DNA from: Streptomyces sp. NBC_00237
GTDB lineage: Bacteria; Actinomycetota; Actinomycetes; Streptomycetales; Streptomycetaceae
Assembly (NCBI RefSeq): GCF_026342435.1
Contig: NZ_JAPEMT010000003.1
Location: forward strand, 62,001-126,000
DNA length: 64,000 nucleotides
Reading direction: 5' to 3'
Shown here: positions 25,971-35,189 of the stretch, piece by piece
Layout: every line of letters begins with the position of its first letter
Position numbering within the stretch: the stretch's first letter is position 1
Notes under the pieces: generated by a model
Database searches by the model: none
Seen by the model: the letters and a program-made list of their open reading frames with translations, nothing else
What the model was told of the DNA's origin: nothing
Made by a program: the position numbers and the translations under genes

Positions 25971-27413
25971 ATGGCCGACGTCGAAACGAACAACAGCACC
26001 GCACCGCAGGATCGTTCTCCGCAGGGCCGTTCTCCGCAGGGCCGGTTGGAGCGCAGGAGCGTCCTGCGTCTGGGCGGCGGCGCGATGGCCGCCGGACTCG
26101 CGGCCTTCGGCTCCCTCGGCCTGACCGGTTGCTCGGGCGACGGGGCGGGCGGACTCGACGGAGGGAGCGGCTCCGGCGCCAAGGGCGACCCGAAGAAGGG
26201 CAAGATCTCCGTCTGGTCCTGGCAGGGTCCCGCCGCCGAACTCAAGGCTCTCGTGCCGGAGTTCAACAAGACCCACCCCGGCATCGAGGTCACCGTCGAG
26301 GACATCGGCAACCCCGCCATCTGGGACAAGATCACCGCCGGAATGGCCGCCGGGGGCCAGGGGCTCGCCGACGTCCTGCACATCGGCGTCGACTACCTGC
26401 CCGGCTACGTCGAACGCTTTCCCGGCGGCCTCGCCGACCTCGCCCCGCTCGGCGCGGCCACGCACAAGGACGCCTTCGCCGCCGGCCTCTGGGGCACCGT
26501 CAGCCCCGACGGGAAGAAGGTCAACGCCCTCCCCTGGGAAGCGAATTCGGCCGGTTTCTACTACCGTGCCGACCTCTTCGAGAAGACCGGGGTCGACGCC
26601 GACGCACTCCAGACCTGGGACGAGACCATCGAGGCCGGAAAGAAGATCAAGGCCAAGACCGGCGCGCACCTCCTCGGCATCGACAAGCCCGCCTCCCAGC
26701 CCGACGCCGCCAACTTCTTCCAGACGCTCCTCCAGCTCCAGGGCGCCTTCTACTTCGACCTCGAAGGCCGCATCACCCTCGACTCGCCCGAGGCCGTCCG
26801 CGCGCTGACCCTCATCAAGACCATGAACGACGCGGGCCTGGTCAGCGACCTCGCGGGCGGCTGGAACGCCCTGATGAGCTCCCTGAAGAAGGGCACCAAC
26901 GCCGTCGTCCCCTACCCCACCTGGTTCGGCGGCATCATCGAGGAGCAGGTCCCCGCCGAGTCCGGCAAGTGGAAGGTGCGGCTGCCGCCGGCCGTGCGGC
27001 GCGGCGGCACCACCGCCGCCACCGTCAACTCCACCCACCTCGCCGTCTCCGGAAGCAGCCAACACCAGTCCGCCGCCTGGGCGTTCGTCGAGTTCGCCCT
27101 CACCCGCCCCGCGTCCCAGGTGAAGATCTACCGGGGCAAGGGCATCGCCCCCGCCCTGATGAAGGCGTACGACGACAACGTCTTCCACGAGCCCTCGACG
27201 TTCTTCAGCGGCCAGCGCAAGGGCGAGGTCTTCCTCGCCGCCCTCAAGGCCCAGTCCCCGGCGGTCAACTACACCTCCGACTACGCGCGCGCCCTCAAGC
27301 TCGTCACCGACGCCCAGTCCAAGGTGCTCCTCAAGGGTGCGGAACCCGCGAAGGTGCTCGCCGAAGCCGCCGCCGACCTCGCCCGCCAGACGGGCCGGAA
27401 GGCCGCCAAGTGA
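25971..27413 (+). CDS. Sugar ABC transporter substrate-binding lipoprotein (Tat-exported)
   Basis: A 480-aa extracellular solute-binding protein of the family that serves CUT1 sugar importers. The N-terminus has a twin-arginine motif (ERRSVLRLGG) and a lipobox LTGC (Cys54), so it is probably exported folded and lipid-anchored. Mature features include ISVWSWQGP, EFNKTHPGIEVTVEDIGN and VNALPWEANSAGFYYR. GGGGAGG lies upstream of the ATG. A small SPQGR duplication sits before the signal. The stop overlaps the next gene (GTGA). The sugar is likely a galactoside, judged from the downstream alpha-galactosidase. Confidence 0.92.
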   Translation: MADVETNNSTAPQDRSPQGRSPQGRLERRSVLRLGGGAMAAGLAAFGSLGLTGCSGDGAGGLDGGSGSGAKGDPKKGKISVWSWQGPAAELKALVPEFNKTHPGIEVTVEDIGNPAIWDKITAGMAAGGQGLADVLHIGVDYLPGYVERFPGGLADLAPLGAATHKDAFAAGLWGTVSPDGKKVNALPWEANSAGFYYRADLFEKTGVDADALQTWDETIEAGKKIKAKTGAHLLGIDKPASQPDAANFFQTLLQLQGAFYFDLEGRITLDSPEAVRALTLIKTMNDAGLVSDLAGGWNALMSSLKKGTNAVVPYPTWFGGIIEEQVPAESGKWKVRLPPAVRRGGTTAATVNSTHLAVSGSSQHQSAAWAFVEFALTRPASQVKIYRGKGIAPALMKAYDDNVFHEPSTFFSGQRKGEVFLAALKAQSPAVNYTSDYARALKLVTDAQSKVLLKGAEPAKVLAEAAADLARQTGRKAAK

Positions 27414-28342
27414 CCCTCGCACCACCGGTGGCGGCGACCGGTGCCCGGCGGAGCGGCGCCCCGGCCGCCCGCCGCAGGCGCCGCCCCAGCCCGGCCCCGT
27501 ACCTCTTCGTCCTGCCCGCCCTGCTGCTCTTCGCGGCCTTCAAGCTGTACCCCATCGGCTGGTCCTTCGTGATGAGCCTGCACCGCAAGGTCGCCGGAGC
27601 GGACACCTTCGTCGGCGCGGACAACTACCTCCGCCTCCTCGACGACCCCCTCTTCTGGACCGCGCTGCGCAACACCGGCGTCATCCTCGCCGTCCAGGTA
27701 CCGCTGATGCTCGCCCTCGCCACGGGACTCGCCGTCGCCCTCAACTCGACGCTCCTGCGCGGGCGTTCCGTCTTCCGGCTCGGCTTCTTCCTGCCGATGG
27801 TGACCGGCCTCGTCGCGTACGGCATCGCCTTCTCCGTCCTCCTCAACAAGGAGTACGGACTCGTCAACTGGCTCCTCAGCGGCCTCGGCATCGGCCCCGT
27901 GCCCTGGCTCACCGACGGCCTCTGGGCGCAGATCTCCCTGGGCCTCGCCCTGACCTGGCACTACACCGGCTACAACGCCGTCATCCTGCTCGCCAGGCTC
28001 CAGAACGTACCGAAGGAGCTGTACGACGCGGCATCCGTCGACGGCGCGGGAGCCTTCGCCGCCTTCCGGCACGTCACCCTGCCGGGGCTGCGACCGGCGC
28101 TCCTCCTCACCACCGTGCTCTCCACCATCGGCACCCTCCAGCTCTTCGACGAGCCGATGGTCCTCACCGGCGGCGGCCCCGACAACGCCACCCTCACCAT
28201 CGGCGTCTACCTCTACCGCAACGCCTTCTCCTACTTCGACTTCGGGTACGCCTCCGCCCTCGCGTACGCGCTCACCGTGCTGATCGGGCTCCTCGGCCTG
28301 CTCCAGTTCCGCCTGCTGGGAGACAAGGGGAGCACGTCATGA
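27410..28342 (+). CDS. Sugar ABC transporter permease 1 (MalF type)
   Basis: A 310-aa permease with six predicted membrane helices and the EAA loop YDAASVDGAGAFAAFRHVTL ending PGLRP that docks the ATPase. It starts with GTG overlapping the stop of the binding-protein gene. The operon has no ATPase gene, which is normal for Streptomyces CUT1 importers that share the multi-task ATPase MsiK encoded elsewhere. The Arg-rich N-terminal stretch (ARRRRRPSPAP) is cytoplasmic. Confidence 0.92.
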   Translation: MTLAPPVAATGARRSGAPAARRRRRPSPAPYLFVLPALLLFAAFKLYPIGWSFVMSLHRKVAGADTFVGADNYLRLLDDPLFWTALRNTGVILAVQVPLMLALATGLAVALNSTLLRGRSVFRLGFFLPMVTGLVAYGIAFSVLLNKEYGLVNWLLSGLGIGPVPWLTDGLWAQISLGLALTWHYTGYNAVILLARLQNVPKELYDAASVDGAGAFAAFRHVTLPGLRPALLLTTVLSTIGTLQLFDEPMVLTGGGPDNATLTIGVYLYRNAFSYFDFGYASALAYALTVLIGLLGLLQFRLLGDKGSTS

Positions 28343-29166
28343 CGAACCGTCACCCCGGTCGCAGCATCTTGCTGACCTCCGGCCTCGCCATCGCCCTCGC
28401 CGTCGTGGCGATCCCCCTCTACTGGGTGCTGGTCGCCGCCACCCACAGCTCCGACGAGATCTTCGACAGCCCGCCGCCCCTGCTCCCCGGCACCAGCTTC
28501 CTCGACAACCTCAACACCCTTCAGCAGGAAGCCCACTTCGGGCAGGTCATCCTCAACTCCCTCGGCATCGCCACCGTGTACACCCTCCTCGCCGGAGCGG
28601 TCTGCACCCTCGCCGGATACGGCTTCGCCACCTATCGCTTCCGCGGCCGCGAGGCCCTGTTCGGGCTGCTCATGCTCGGGCTGATCGTCCCGGCGCAGAT
28701 CACCCTCGTACCCCTGTTCCGTACGATGGCCGAGCTGCACTGGCTGAACACGTACCAGGCGGTCGTCCTCCCCAACCTGGCGCTGCCCTTCGGCATCTTC
28801 CTGATGCGTCAGTCCATGTCCGGACTGCCGAAGGAGCTCCTCGACTCGGGGCGGATCGACGGCTGCGGCGAGTTCCGGCTCTTCCTGCGCGTCGCGCTGC
28901 CGCCGATGCGCCCGGCCCTCGCCGCCCTCGCGATCTTCCTCTTCCTCTACCAGTGGAACGACTTCGTCTGGCCGCTCATCGTGCTGCGCGCGAGCACCTC
29001 GTTCACCATCCCGGTGGCGCTCGCCTCCCTCCAGGGGCTCGACGAGACCGACTACGGCGCCATCCTCGCCGGTACCGCCATCGCGGCCGTCCCCATGGCC
29101 GTGGTGTTCCTCGCCCTCCAGCGCCACTTCGTCTCCGGCCTGCTCGCGGGCGCCGTGAAGGAGTGA
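28339..29166 (+). CDS. Sugar ABC transporter permease 2 (MalG type)
   Basis: A 275-aa partner permease with six predicted helices and EAA motif LDSGRIDGCGEFRLFLRVAL ending PPMRP. The ATG overlaps the stop of permease 1. The segment around NDFVWPLIVL is typical of MalG proteins. The last four codons plus stop are duplicated several times just downstream as a degenerate repeat. Confidence 0.92.
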   Translation: MTNRHPGRSILLTSGLAIALAVVAIPLYWVLVAATHSSDEIFDSPPPLLPGTSFLDNLNTLQQEAHFGQVILNSLGIATVYTLLAGAVCTLAGYGFATYRFRGREALFGLLMLGLIVPAQITLVPLFRTMAELHWLNTYQAVVLPNLALPFGIFLMRQSMSGLPKELLDSGRIDGCGEFRLFLRVALPPMRPALAALAIFLFLYQWNDFVWPLIVLRASTSFTIPVALASLQGLDETDYGAILAGTAIAAVPMAVVFLALQRHFVSGLLAGAVKE

Positions 29167-29246
29167 CCGCGCCGTGGAGGAGTGAGCGCGCCGTGCAGGA
29201 ATGACCGCGCCGTGCAGGACGACCAAGCCGTGAAGGAATGACCACC
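29155..29246 (+). repeat. Degenerate 17-19-bp repeats, five units, starting at the permease 2 stop
   Basis: Units start at 29155, 29174, 29193, 29212 and 29230, each beginning GTG-NAG-GA. The first encodes Val-Lys-Glu-stop, the end of permease 2. The next two preserve a Val-X-Glu-stop reading and the last does so again. Each unit carries an AGGA-like core, and the last supplies the ribosome-binding site of the alpha-galactosidase gene. Confidence 0.85.
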
Positions 29247-31031
29247 ATGCACACGATCGACGAAGCCGCAGTGACCACCGCCCACGAGCCCTCCGCCCCC
29301 TTCGAGCCCCTCCTCGACGACGTGTCGATCGCGGTGCTCGCCACCGACGGAGGCCCCCGGCCCCGCTGGACCCTGATCCAACTCCCCAGCGGCACCCACA
29401 TGTTGGAGGTACGGGCACCGGGCTCGCCCGTCGAGATCCGGCTCTCCGTGCCGCTGGGCGACGCCGTCGGCTACTGGCACCCGCAGGCCGCCTGGCGGCG
29501 CACCCTCGTCGCCGACTGGGAGGGCCGCGCCCGTGTCAGCCTCGTCAACGGGCCCGCCGCCGGCTGCCTCTACGAGCCCTCCGGCGCGACCCTCCTCACC
29601 TTCGCCGCCGCCGACCCGGCCACCGAGACCACCGTCCGCTTCGGGGTCTCCGAGGAGAACGACACCCATGTCGTCCACCTCCGCAGGCAGGCATCCACCG
29701 CCCCGCACCGCCTCCTCCTCGTGCCCCGCGCGCCCTCCGTCGCCGCCGCCCTGCGCCCGCTGCGCGACTGGTTCGCCACCACCCACCCGCCGATGCCGGT
29801 GCCCGACACGGCCCGGCGCCCCGTCTACTCCACCTGGTACGCCTTCAACCAGGACGTCACCGCCGCCGCCGTCGAGACACAGGCCGCCCTCGCCGCCGAC
29901 CTCGGCTGCGGCGCGCTGATCCTCGACGACGGCTGGCAGCGGTACGGCAACGGGCGCGGCTACGCGGGCTGCGGCGACTGGGAGCCCGACCCCGCCAAGT
30001 TCCCCGCCCTCCCCGCCCACGTCGCGAGGGTCCGCGCCCAGGGCCTCGCCCACCTCGTCTGGGTCGCCCCCCTGCTCCTGGGCCCGGAGGCCGACTGCTT
30101 CGGCGCCTGGGCCACCGCCGCCCCCGCCCGGGCGACCGTGCCGGGAGCGTTCGTACTCGACCCCCGGCGGGCCGAGGTGCGCCGCCACGTCATCGACCTG
30201 TGCGTACGTCTCGTACGGGACAACGCACTCGACGGCCTGAAGATCGACTTCCTCGACCAGGCCCTCGTGTACGCGGGCGACGGCAAGGGAGACGTGGGCC
30301 TCGCCATGACGGAACTCCTCGCCGGGCTGCGGCGCGAGCTGGAGGCCGTGCGCCCCGACGTGCTGATCGAGCTGCGCCAGCCGTACGCGGGCCCCGGCAT
30401 GACCCCGTACGGGAACATGCTCCGCTCCTTCGACTGTCCCGCCGACGCGGTCGCCAATCGGGTCCGCACCCTGGACACCTCGCTGCTCGCGGTGGGCGCG
30501 GTCGTCCACTCCGACATGGTGATGTGGTCGCACGGGGCCAGCGCGCAGACGGTCGCCCGGCAGCTGATCGGCGCGCTGCACTGCGTACCGCAGATCTCGG
30601 TACGGCTGGACCAGGTCCCGCAGGAACAGCTGGAGGTCGTACGGTTCTGGCTCGGCCAGTGGCGGCGCCACCGGGAACTGCTCCTCGACGGGCGGGTCGA
30701 GCCGGGGCGGCCGGACGAGCTGTACCCGGTGGTGTCGGCGGCGCGGGGCGACGAGTGCTGGGTGAGCGTGCACGGCGACCGGGTGGTGACGCTCGACTTC
30801 ACCGCGTACCGCACCTTCCACCTGGTCAACGGCTCGGACCGGGACCGGCTGACGGTGGAGGTGGTCGGGGGAGCGGGTCCGGTGCGGGCTCGGGTGCAGG
30901 GACCTGACGGCCGTATGATGAATGATCCTCTGACGCACCTGCCGGAGGGGCCGTGCCTGCTGGCCGTCCCGCGCGGCGGTCTGGCCTCGCTCGCCCAGCC
31001 CCGTACGGCACCTACGGAAGGACCTCGATGA
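29247..31031 (+). CDS. GH36-type alpha-galactosidase-like glycosidase
   Basis: About 594 aa, with no signal peptide, so cytoplasmic. After an N-terminal beta-sandwich come barrel strands GALILDDGWQRYG, LAHLVWVAPLLLGPE and DGLKIDFLDQA, where Asp334 is the expected nucleophile of GH36/GH31-like enzymes, and RSFDCPADAVANRVR. It most likely splits galactosides brought in by the linked transporter. The ATG at 29247 has AAGGA 9 nt upstream; the ATG at 29238 is too close to it. The stop overlaps the LacI start. Substrate is inferred from family and context only. Confidence 0.85.
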   Translation: MHTIDEAAVTTAHEPSAPFEPLLDDVSIAVLATDGGPRPRWTLIQLPSGTHMLEVRAPGSPVEIRLSVPLGDAVGYWHPQAAWRRTLVADWEGRARVSLVNGPAAGCLYEPSGATLLTFAAADPATETTVRFGVSEENDTHVVHLRRQASTAPHRLLLVPRAPSVAAALRPLRDWFATTHPPMPVPDTARRPVYSTWYAFNQDVTAAAVETQAALAADLGCGALILDDGWQRYGNGRGYAGCGDWEPDPAKFPALPAHVARVRAQGLAHLVWVAPLLLGPEADCFGAWATAAPARATVPGAFVLDPRRAEVRRHVIDLCVRLVRDNALDGLKIDFLDQALVYAGDGKGDVGLAMTELLAGLRRELEAVRPDVLIELRQPYAGPGMTPYGNMLRSFDCPADAVANRVRTLDTSLLAVGAVVHSDMVMWSHGASAQTVARQLIGALHCVPQISVRLDQVPQEQLEVVRFWLGQWRRHRELLLDGRVEPGRPDELYPVVSAARGDECWVSVHGDRVVTLDFTAYRTFHLVNGSDRDRLTVEVVGGAGPVRARVQGPDGRMMNDPLTHLPEGPCLLAVPRGGLASLAQPRTAPTEGPR

Positions 31032-32023
31032 AGGTCGGGATCACCGACGTCGCAGCCCGCGCACGGGTCAGCGAGGCCACCGTCAGCCGGGTCATCAACC
31101 GGCGTCAGGGCGTGTCCCGCAAGACCAGGGAAGCCGTCGAGCAGGCCATGGCCGAACTCGGCTACGAACGGCAGACGCAAGGCCAACTGGTCGCGGTGGT
31201 AACGGAGTTCGTGTCGAACCCGTTCTTCGCGGACGTCGCCGAACGCATCGAGTCGGCGCTCGCCCCGCAGGGCCTGAAGACGGTCCTGTGCCCGGTGTTC
31301 CCGGGAGGCGTGCAGGAGCTGGACTTCCTCACCGCCCTCGTCGACAAGGGGGTCGCGGCGGTCGTGTTCCTGTCCGCGTCCAACACCGTGGAGGGCGCCG
31401 ACACCGACAGCTACGAGCTGCTGCGTCAGCGGCGCGTTCCGTACGTCGGCGTCAACGGCGAGTTCGCCGACGGCGTGCCGGTGCCGGTCTTCTCCACGGA
31501 CGACACGATCGCCGCCGAACTGGCCGTCGACCACCTGCACCGGCTCGGCCACCGCCGCATCGGCATGGCGTCGGGCCCCTCAGGCAACCGTCCGGCCGAC
31601 CGCAGGGTGCGGGGCTTCGTGGACGCGCTGGCCCGGCGGGGCGCGGACGACGGCGAGAAGTGGGTGGTCCGGCAGTCGTACACCGTGGAGGGCGGGCAGG
31701 CCGCCGCCGCCTCGCTGGTGGCGCAGGGAGCGACGGCGATCGTCGCGGCGAGCGACTACATGGCGCTGGGCGCGGTCCGGGGGGTGCGGCGGCAGGGGTT
31801 GTCCGTGCCGGACGACGTCTCGGTCGTCGGGTACGACGGGTCCTCGATCACCGAGTTCACCGACCCGGCCCTGACGACGGTCCGCCAGCCCGCCGACCGG
31901 CTGGCGCTGGAGGTCAGCCGGAGCGTGCTGGCCCTGGTGAGCAACCGCGAAGTGCCCACCGGGGAGCTGCTGTTCGACCCGGAGCTGGTCATCCGGGCGT
32001 CGACGGGTCCGGTACGGGGCTGA
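31028..32023 (+). CDS. LacI-family transcriptional regulator of the sugar locus
   Basis: A 331-aa LacI/GalR regulator. The helix-turn-helix and hinge read ITDVAARARVSEATVSRVIN and VEQAMAELGYERQ; the effector domain is periplasmic-binding-protein-like (SNPFFADVAERIE, VVGYDGSSITEFTDPALTTV). It is the last gene of the operon, coupled by ATGA to the glycosidase. The dyad at 25851-25866 is its probable operator. The end of the gene is duplicated in a 21-bp repeat. Confidence 0.93.
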   Translation: MKVGITDVAARARVSEATVSRVINRRQGVSRKTREAVEQAMAELGYERQTQGQLVAVVTEFVSNPFFADVAERIESALAPQGLKTVLCPVFPGGVQELDFLTALVDKGVAAVVFLSASNTVEGADTDSYELLRQRRVPYVGVNGEFADGVPVPVFSTDDTIAAELAVDHLHRLGHRRIGMASGPSGNRPADRRVRGFVDALARRGADDGEKWVVRQSYTVEGGQAAAASLVAQGATAIVAASDYMALGAVRGVRRQGLSVPDDVSVVGYDGSSITEFTDPALTTVRQPADRLALEVSRSVLALVSNREVPTGELLFDPELVIRASTGPVRG

Positions 32024-32050
32024 GCCGAGCCGGTACGCGGCTGACGCGTG
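32009..32050 (+). repeat. 21-bp tandem duplication spanning the LacI stop codon
   Basis: Two units start at 32009 and 32030, both beginning CCGGTACGNGGCTGA, so the TGA is present in each. A second direct repeat pair of the TCACGGGYGGGGGCAGG type follows at about 32063-32110, at the end of the next gene. Confidence 0.75.
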
Positions 32051-32090
32051 CGGTGCCGCCGGGTCACGGGTGGGGGCAGGAGCCTCCGGA

Positions 32091-32861
32091 TCACGGGCGG
32101 GGGCAGGGGGCTTCCGGGTCCAGTACCTCGCGGGGCCGGACGGACGGGGCCGCACCCGAGACGGTGCCGGTGAGGCAGGTGGTGCTGCCCATCATGCGCA
32201 TGTCCACGCTGAAGCCCGCCCCGGCGGCGGGCACGGCGCTGGACTCGACGTGGGTGCCCAGGTAGCCGCTCTTGACCAGGGCCTGCTTCACCTCGGCGGG
32301 GTCCTTGAGGCCCTTGACCGCCTTGGTGATGCGCTCGACGTGCGCCTTGGTGACGCACTGGAGCCCGGCCTCCTTCTTCGCCTCCGCCTTCTTGTCCTCC
32401 TCGGTCTCCTGGTAGGAGCCGGGGTTCAGCTCGTCGGGCGAGGGCGGCCCGCTGGGGATGGGCGGCAGCAGACGGGGGGACGTCGGCGGAGTGTCGGCCT
32501 CCGCACCCTTTTCACCTGCCGCGCCCTTGTTACCTGCCGCGCCCTTGTCACCTGCCGCACCCTTTTCGCCTTCCGCGCCCTCCTCCTCGGGGATCGGCGG
32601 TTCCTTGGGGAGGTCGGGGAAGCAGGGTTCGGCGACCTTGTTCAGGAACATCATGTAGGCGAGCGCAGCCTCGGACTCCGCAGGGCCGGGCTCGGAATCC
32701 GGCTTCTGAGCCGCTGCGGCGCCGACCGCCTTCGCGGGCTGGGGCTTCGCCGTCTGGCCGCTGCCGTCGGACGTGGTGGTGCCGCAGGCGGTGAGGGCCA
32801 GTGCGCACAGGGCGGTTGCGGCGACGAGGTAGGAGCGGCGGGTGCCGGGCGTTTGCTTCAT
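32091..32861 (-). CDS. Lipoprotein with Gly-Lys-Ala collagen-like repeats
   Basis: A 256-aa predicted lipoprotein: signal with twin Arg, then lipobox LTAC (Cys26). Residues about 96-120 are GEKGAAGDKGAAGNKGAAGE, a repeat encoded by four 18-bp units. The C-terminal domain has paired Cys residues (LQCVTKAHVERITKAVKGL; TTCLTG; PCPRP). I do not recognise a family. Glu/Lys-rich linkers around the repeat suggest an extended stalk on the cell surface. It converges on the LacI gene. Confidence 0.72.
   Translation of the reverse strand: MKQTPGTRRSYLVAATALCALALTACGTTTSDGSGQTAKPQPAKAVGAAAAQKPDSEPGPAESEAALAYMMFLNKVAEPCFPDLPKEPPIPEEEGAEGEKGAAGDKGAAGNKGAAGEKGAEADTPPTSPRLLPPIPSGPPSPDELNPGSYQETEEDKKAEAKKEAGLQCVTKAHVERITKAVKGLKDPAEVKQALVKSGYLGTHVESSAVPAAGAGFSVDMRMMGSTTCLTGTVSGAAPSVRPREVLDPEAPCPRP
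32503..32574 (-). repeat. Four 18-bp tandem units in the lipoprotein gene
   Basis: Four units of 18 bp (for example GCGCCCTTGTCACCTGCC on the plus strand) encode the GxKGAA repeat. Units 2 and 3 differ at one base. Confidence 0.9.
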
Positions 32862-32895
32862 GTGCACATCATGTGACCGTCCGGTGGGCGGCACG

Positions 32896-32911
32896 TGAGT
32901 ACGGGTACTCA
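32896..32911. promoter_or_regulatory. Perfect 16-bp palindrome upstream of the lipoprotein gene
   Basis: TGAGTAC-GG-GTACTCA has 7-bp arms. It sits 35 bp before the lipoprotein start and 170 bp before the divergent M20 peptidase gene. It looks like a dimer-binding site, but I cannot name the regulator. Confidence 0.5.
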
Positions 32912-33081
32912 ACTGTCCCTGGGTGTTTCTGGCGGCCCCCGGTAACCCGACCCCCTCTGCCGTTTGTGCAGGACGACCACGAGAGGGCCGACCTTTGGTC
33001 CTCCCGTACAAACCCCGCACCCGCGGTCTCCCTTAGCGTGGCTCCCATGAAGCTTGCCCTGCCGCCTGTGAGGAGCCGAAG

Positions 33082-34266
33082 GTGAACGCGGAACCGACGA
33101 GTGACCTGCCCGAGAGTCAGGCCGTGACACCGGAGGGCGGTCAACTCGCCCAGATGCTCGCCGACTTGGAGGAACTGGTCGTCTGCGAGTCCTTCTCGGC
33201 CGACCTCGAAGCCGTCGCCCGCAGTGCGGACGTCGTCGCCGCGCAGGGGGCCAGGTACCTCGGGGCCGAACCCGAGCGGATCGTCGTCGACGGCGTGACG
33301 CACCTGCGGTGGACGTTCGGCACCCCGCGCGTCCTGCTGCTCGGCCACCACGACACGGTGTGGCCGATGGGCTCTCTGACCACCCACCCGTGGTCCGTCA
33401 CCGACGGCATCGTGCGCGGTCCCGGCGTCTTCGACATGAAGGCGGGCCTGGTGATGACCTTCCACGCCCTGGCCTCGCTGCCCTCCCTCGACGGGATCTG
33501 CGTACTGATCACCGGGGACGAGGAGGTCGGCTCGACCGCCTCGCGCGCGCTGATCGAAGAGGTCGCACGCGGCTGCGCCGCCACCTTCGTACTGGAGGCG
33601 TCGGCGGACGGCGGAGCGCTGAAGACCGGCCGCAAGGGCACCTCCGGATACGAACTGGTGGCGCACGGAAAGGCGGCGCACTCGGGCCTCGAACCCGAGA
33701 AGGGCGTCAACGCGGCCGTCGAGGCGGCCCACCTGATCCTCGCGCTGGACGCCGTCGCCGCCGAGATCAACGCCGGGGAGTCCGAGGGGTGGCGCACCAC
33801 GGTGACGCCCACGGTCGTCGCCGCGGGTTCGACGACCAACACCGTCCCCGCGACCGCCACCGTCAACGTGGACGTACGGGTGCCGACGCTCGCCGCGCAG
33901 GACAAGGCGGATGCGGCGCTGCGCGCCCTGAGGGCCACCCTGCCGGGAGCCGAGGTGGAGGTACGGGGCGGCCCCAACCGGCCTCCGCTTGAGGAGACCT
34001 CGTCCGCCGAACTCTTCGCCACCGCACGCGAGTTGGCCCGCACCCTCGGCATTGGTGAGCTGACATCGACGGCCGTCGGCGGCGCGTCCGACGGGAACTT
34101 CACCGCCGGGATCGGCTGCCCGACCCTGGACGGGCTCGGCGCGGTCGGCGGCGGAGCACACGCCGACCACGAACACGTCCGCGCCGCCGAACTCGTCTCC
34201 CGTACACGACTGTTGGCGGCACTCGTGCGGCACGTCGTGGGCGCGGAGACGGAGGCGGTCCGATGA
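33082..34266 (+). CDS. M20-family metallopeptidase (glutamate carboxypeptidase / desuccinylase type)
   Basis: A 394-aa M20 zinc hydrolase. Metal and catalytic motifs are visible: LLGHHDTVWPMG, GPGVFDMKAG, ITGDEEVGS and, near the end, GGAHADHEHV. The dimerisation domain holds VAHGKAAHSGLEPEKGVNAA. GTG start with AGGAG 6 nt upstream. It begins an operon with a GNAT transferase and an N-acylamino-acid racemase; in that setting an N-succinyl-L-amino-acid desuccinylase role is the natural reading. Carboxypeptidase G2-like activity is the alternative. Confidence 0.88.
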   Translation: MNAEPTSDLPESQAVTPEGGQLAQMLADLEELVVCESFSADLEAVARSADVVAAQGARYLGAEPERIVVDGVTHLRWTFGTPRVLLLGHHDTVWPMGSLTTHPWSVTDGIVRGPGVFDMKAGLVMTFHALASLPSLDGICVLITGDEEVGSTASRALIEEVARGCAATFVLEASADGGALKTGRKGTSGYELVAHGKAAHSGLEPEKGVNAAVEAAHLILALDAVAAEINAGESEGWRTTVTPTVVAAGSTTNTVPATATVNVDVRVPTLAAQDKADAALRALRATLPGAEVEVRGGPNRPPLEETSSAELFATARELARTLGIGELTSTAVGGASDGNFTAGIGCPTLDGLGAVGGGAHADHEHVRAAELVSRTRLLAALVRHVVGAETEAVR

Positions 34267-35084
34267 ACAGTCCGCTGAACAGCCCCGTGAACCCTCCCGG
34301 GGACACTCCCGTGGACACCCCTGTCGACATCCGCGAACTCCACGAGCTCGACGCGTTCGACGCGGTGGCCGCCCTGTTCGAGAAGGTGTGGGGTGCCGCC
34401 CCCGGCGACTCCCCGGTGAACCCCGAGCTGATGCGCGCCTTCTCGCACTCCGGCAACTACGTCGCGGGCGCCTACGAGCACGGCACCCTGATCGGCGCGT
34501 CCGTGGGCTTCTTCGCCGCCCCCTCGGGTCAGACCCTCCACTCGCACGTCACCGGTGCCCTCCCCGGCCGCGCGGCGGGCCTCGCCCTCAAACTCCACCA
34601 GCGGGAATGGTCCCTGGCCCGCGGGCTGACCCGCATCACCTGGACGTACGACCCGCTCGTGCGCCGCAACGCCCACTTCAACCTCTCCAAGCTGGGCGCG
34701 CGCCCCGTCGAGTACCTGCCCTGCTTCTACGGGGAGATGGCCGACGCCATCAACGGAGGCGACGAGTCCGACCGCGCCCTCATGTCCTGGGACCTCGCCG
34801 CGCACCCGGCCCCGGCCGTGACCGTACCCGCCGACGCGGTGACCGTCCTCTCGGTCCGCGACGGCCTCCCCGCCCCCGGCCGGGACCTCGGCGCGGCCAC
34901 CCTCCTCGTCGAGATACCGCCCGACATCGAGGGCCTGCGCCGCACCGACCCGGCCGCCGCCAAGGAGTGGCGGCTCGCCCTGCGCGAGGTGCTCGGCGGA
35001 CTGCTCGCCGACGGCGCCCGCGTCACGGGCTTCCACGACCGGACGTGCTACGTCGTCGAGCGCGCCACTCTCACCTCGCGCTAG
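34263..35084 (+). CDS. GNAT-like acyltransferase, candidate D-amino-acid N-succinyltransferase
   Basis: A 273-aa protein with a GNAT-type fold: VAALFEKVWG, NYVAGAYEHGTLIGASVGFF, LHSHVTGALPGRAAGLALKL (the CoA-binding region with QREWSLARGL) and ITWTYDPLVRRNAHFNLSKLGA. This subfamily is found beside N-acylamino-acid racemases and is thought to acylate the substrate. The ATG overlaps the M20 stop. The N-terminus carries a short NSPxN/DTPVD repeat. The stop codon lies inside a perfect 29-bp tandem duplication. Confidence 0.8.
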   Translation: MNSPLNSPVNPPGDTPVDTPVDIRELHELDAFDAVAALFEKVWGAAPGDSPVNPELMRAFSHSGNYVAGAYEHGTLIGASVGFFAAPSGQTLHSHVTGALPGRAAGLALKLHQREWSLARGLTRITWTYDPLVRRNAHFNLSKLGARPVEYLPCFYGEMADAINGGDESDRALMSWDLAAHPAPAVTVPADAVTVLSVRDGLPAPGRDLGAATLLVEIPPDIEGLRRTDPAAAKEWRLALREVLGGLLADGARVTGFHDRTCYVVERATLTSR

Positions 35085-35134
35085 CGCGCCCGCCCACTCC
35101 CGCCCCGCGCTAGCGCGCCCGCCCACTCCCGCCC
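35077..35134 (+). repeat. Perfect 29-bp tandem duplication spanning the GNAT stop codon
   Basis: Two identical 29-bp units (35077-35105 and 35106-35134), each starting CGCGCTAGCGCG, contain the TAG stop. A further partial unit follows. The gap to the racemase gene is thereby lengthened. Confidence 0.92.
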
Positions 35135-35189
35135 CGCGCCAGAGAGCCAGCCGCCCCGCCCCGCACCAGGGAACCAGGAGCCAACTCCC

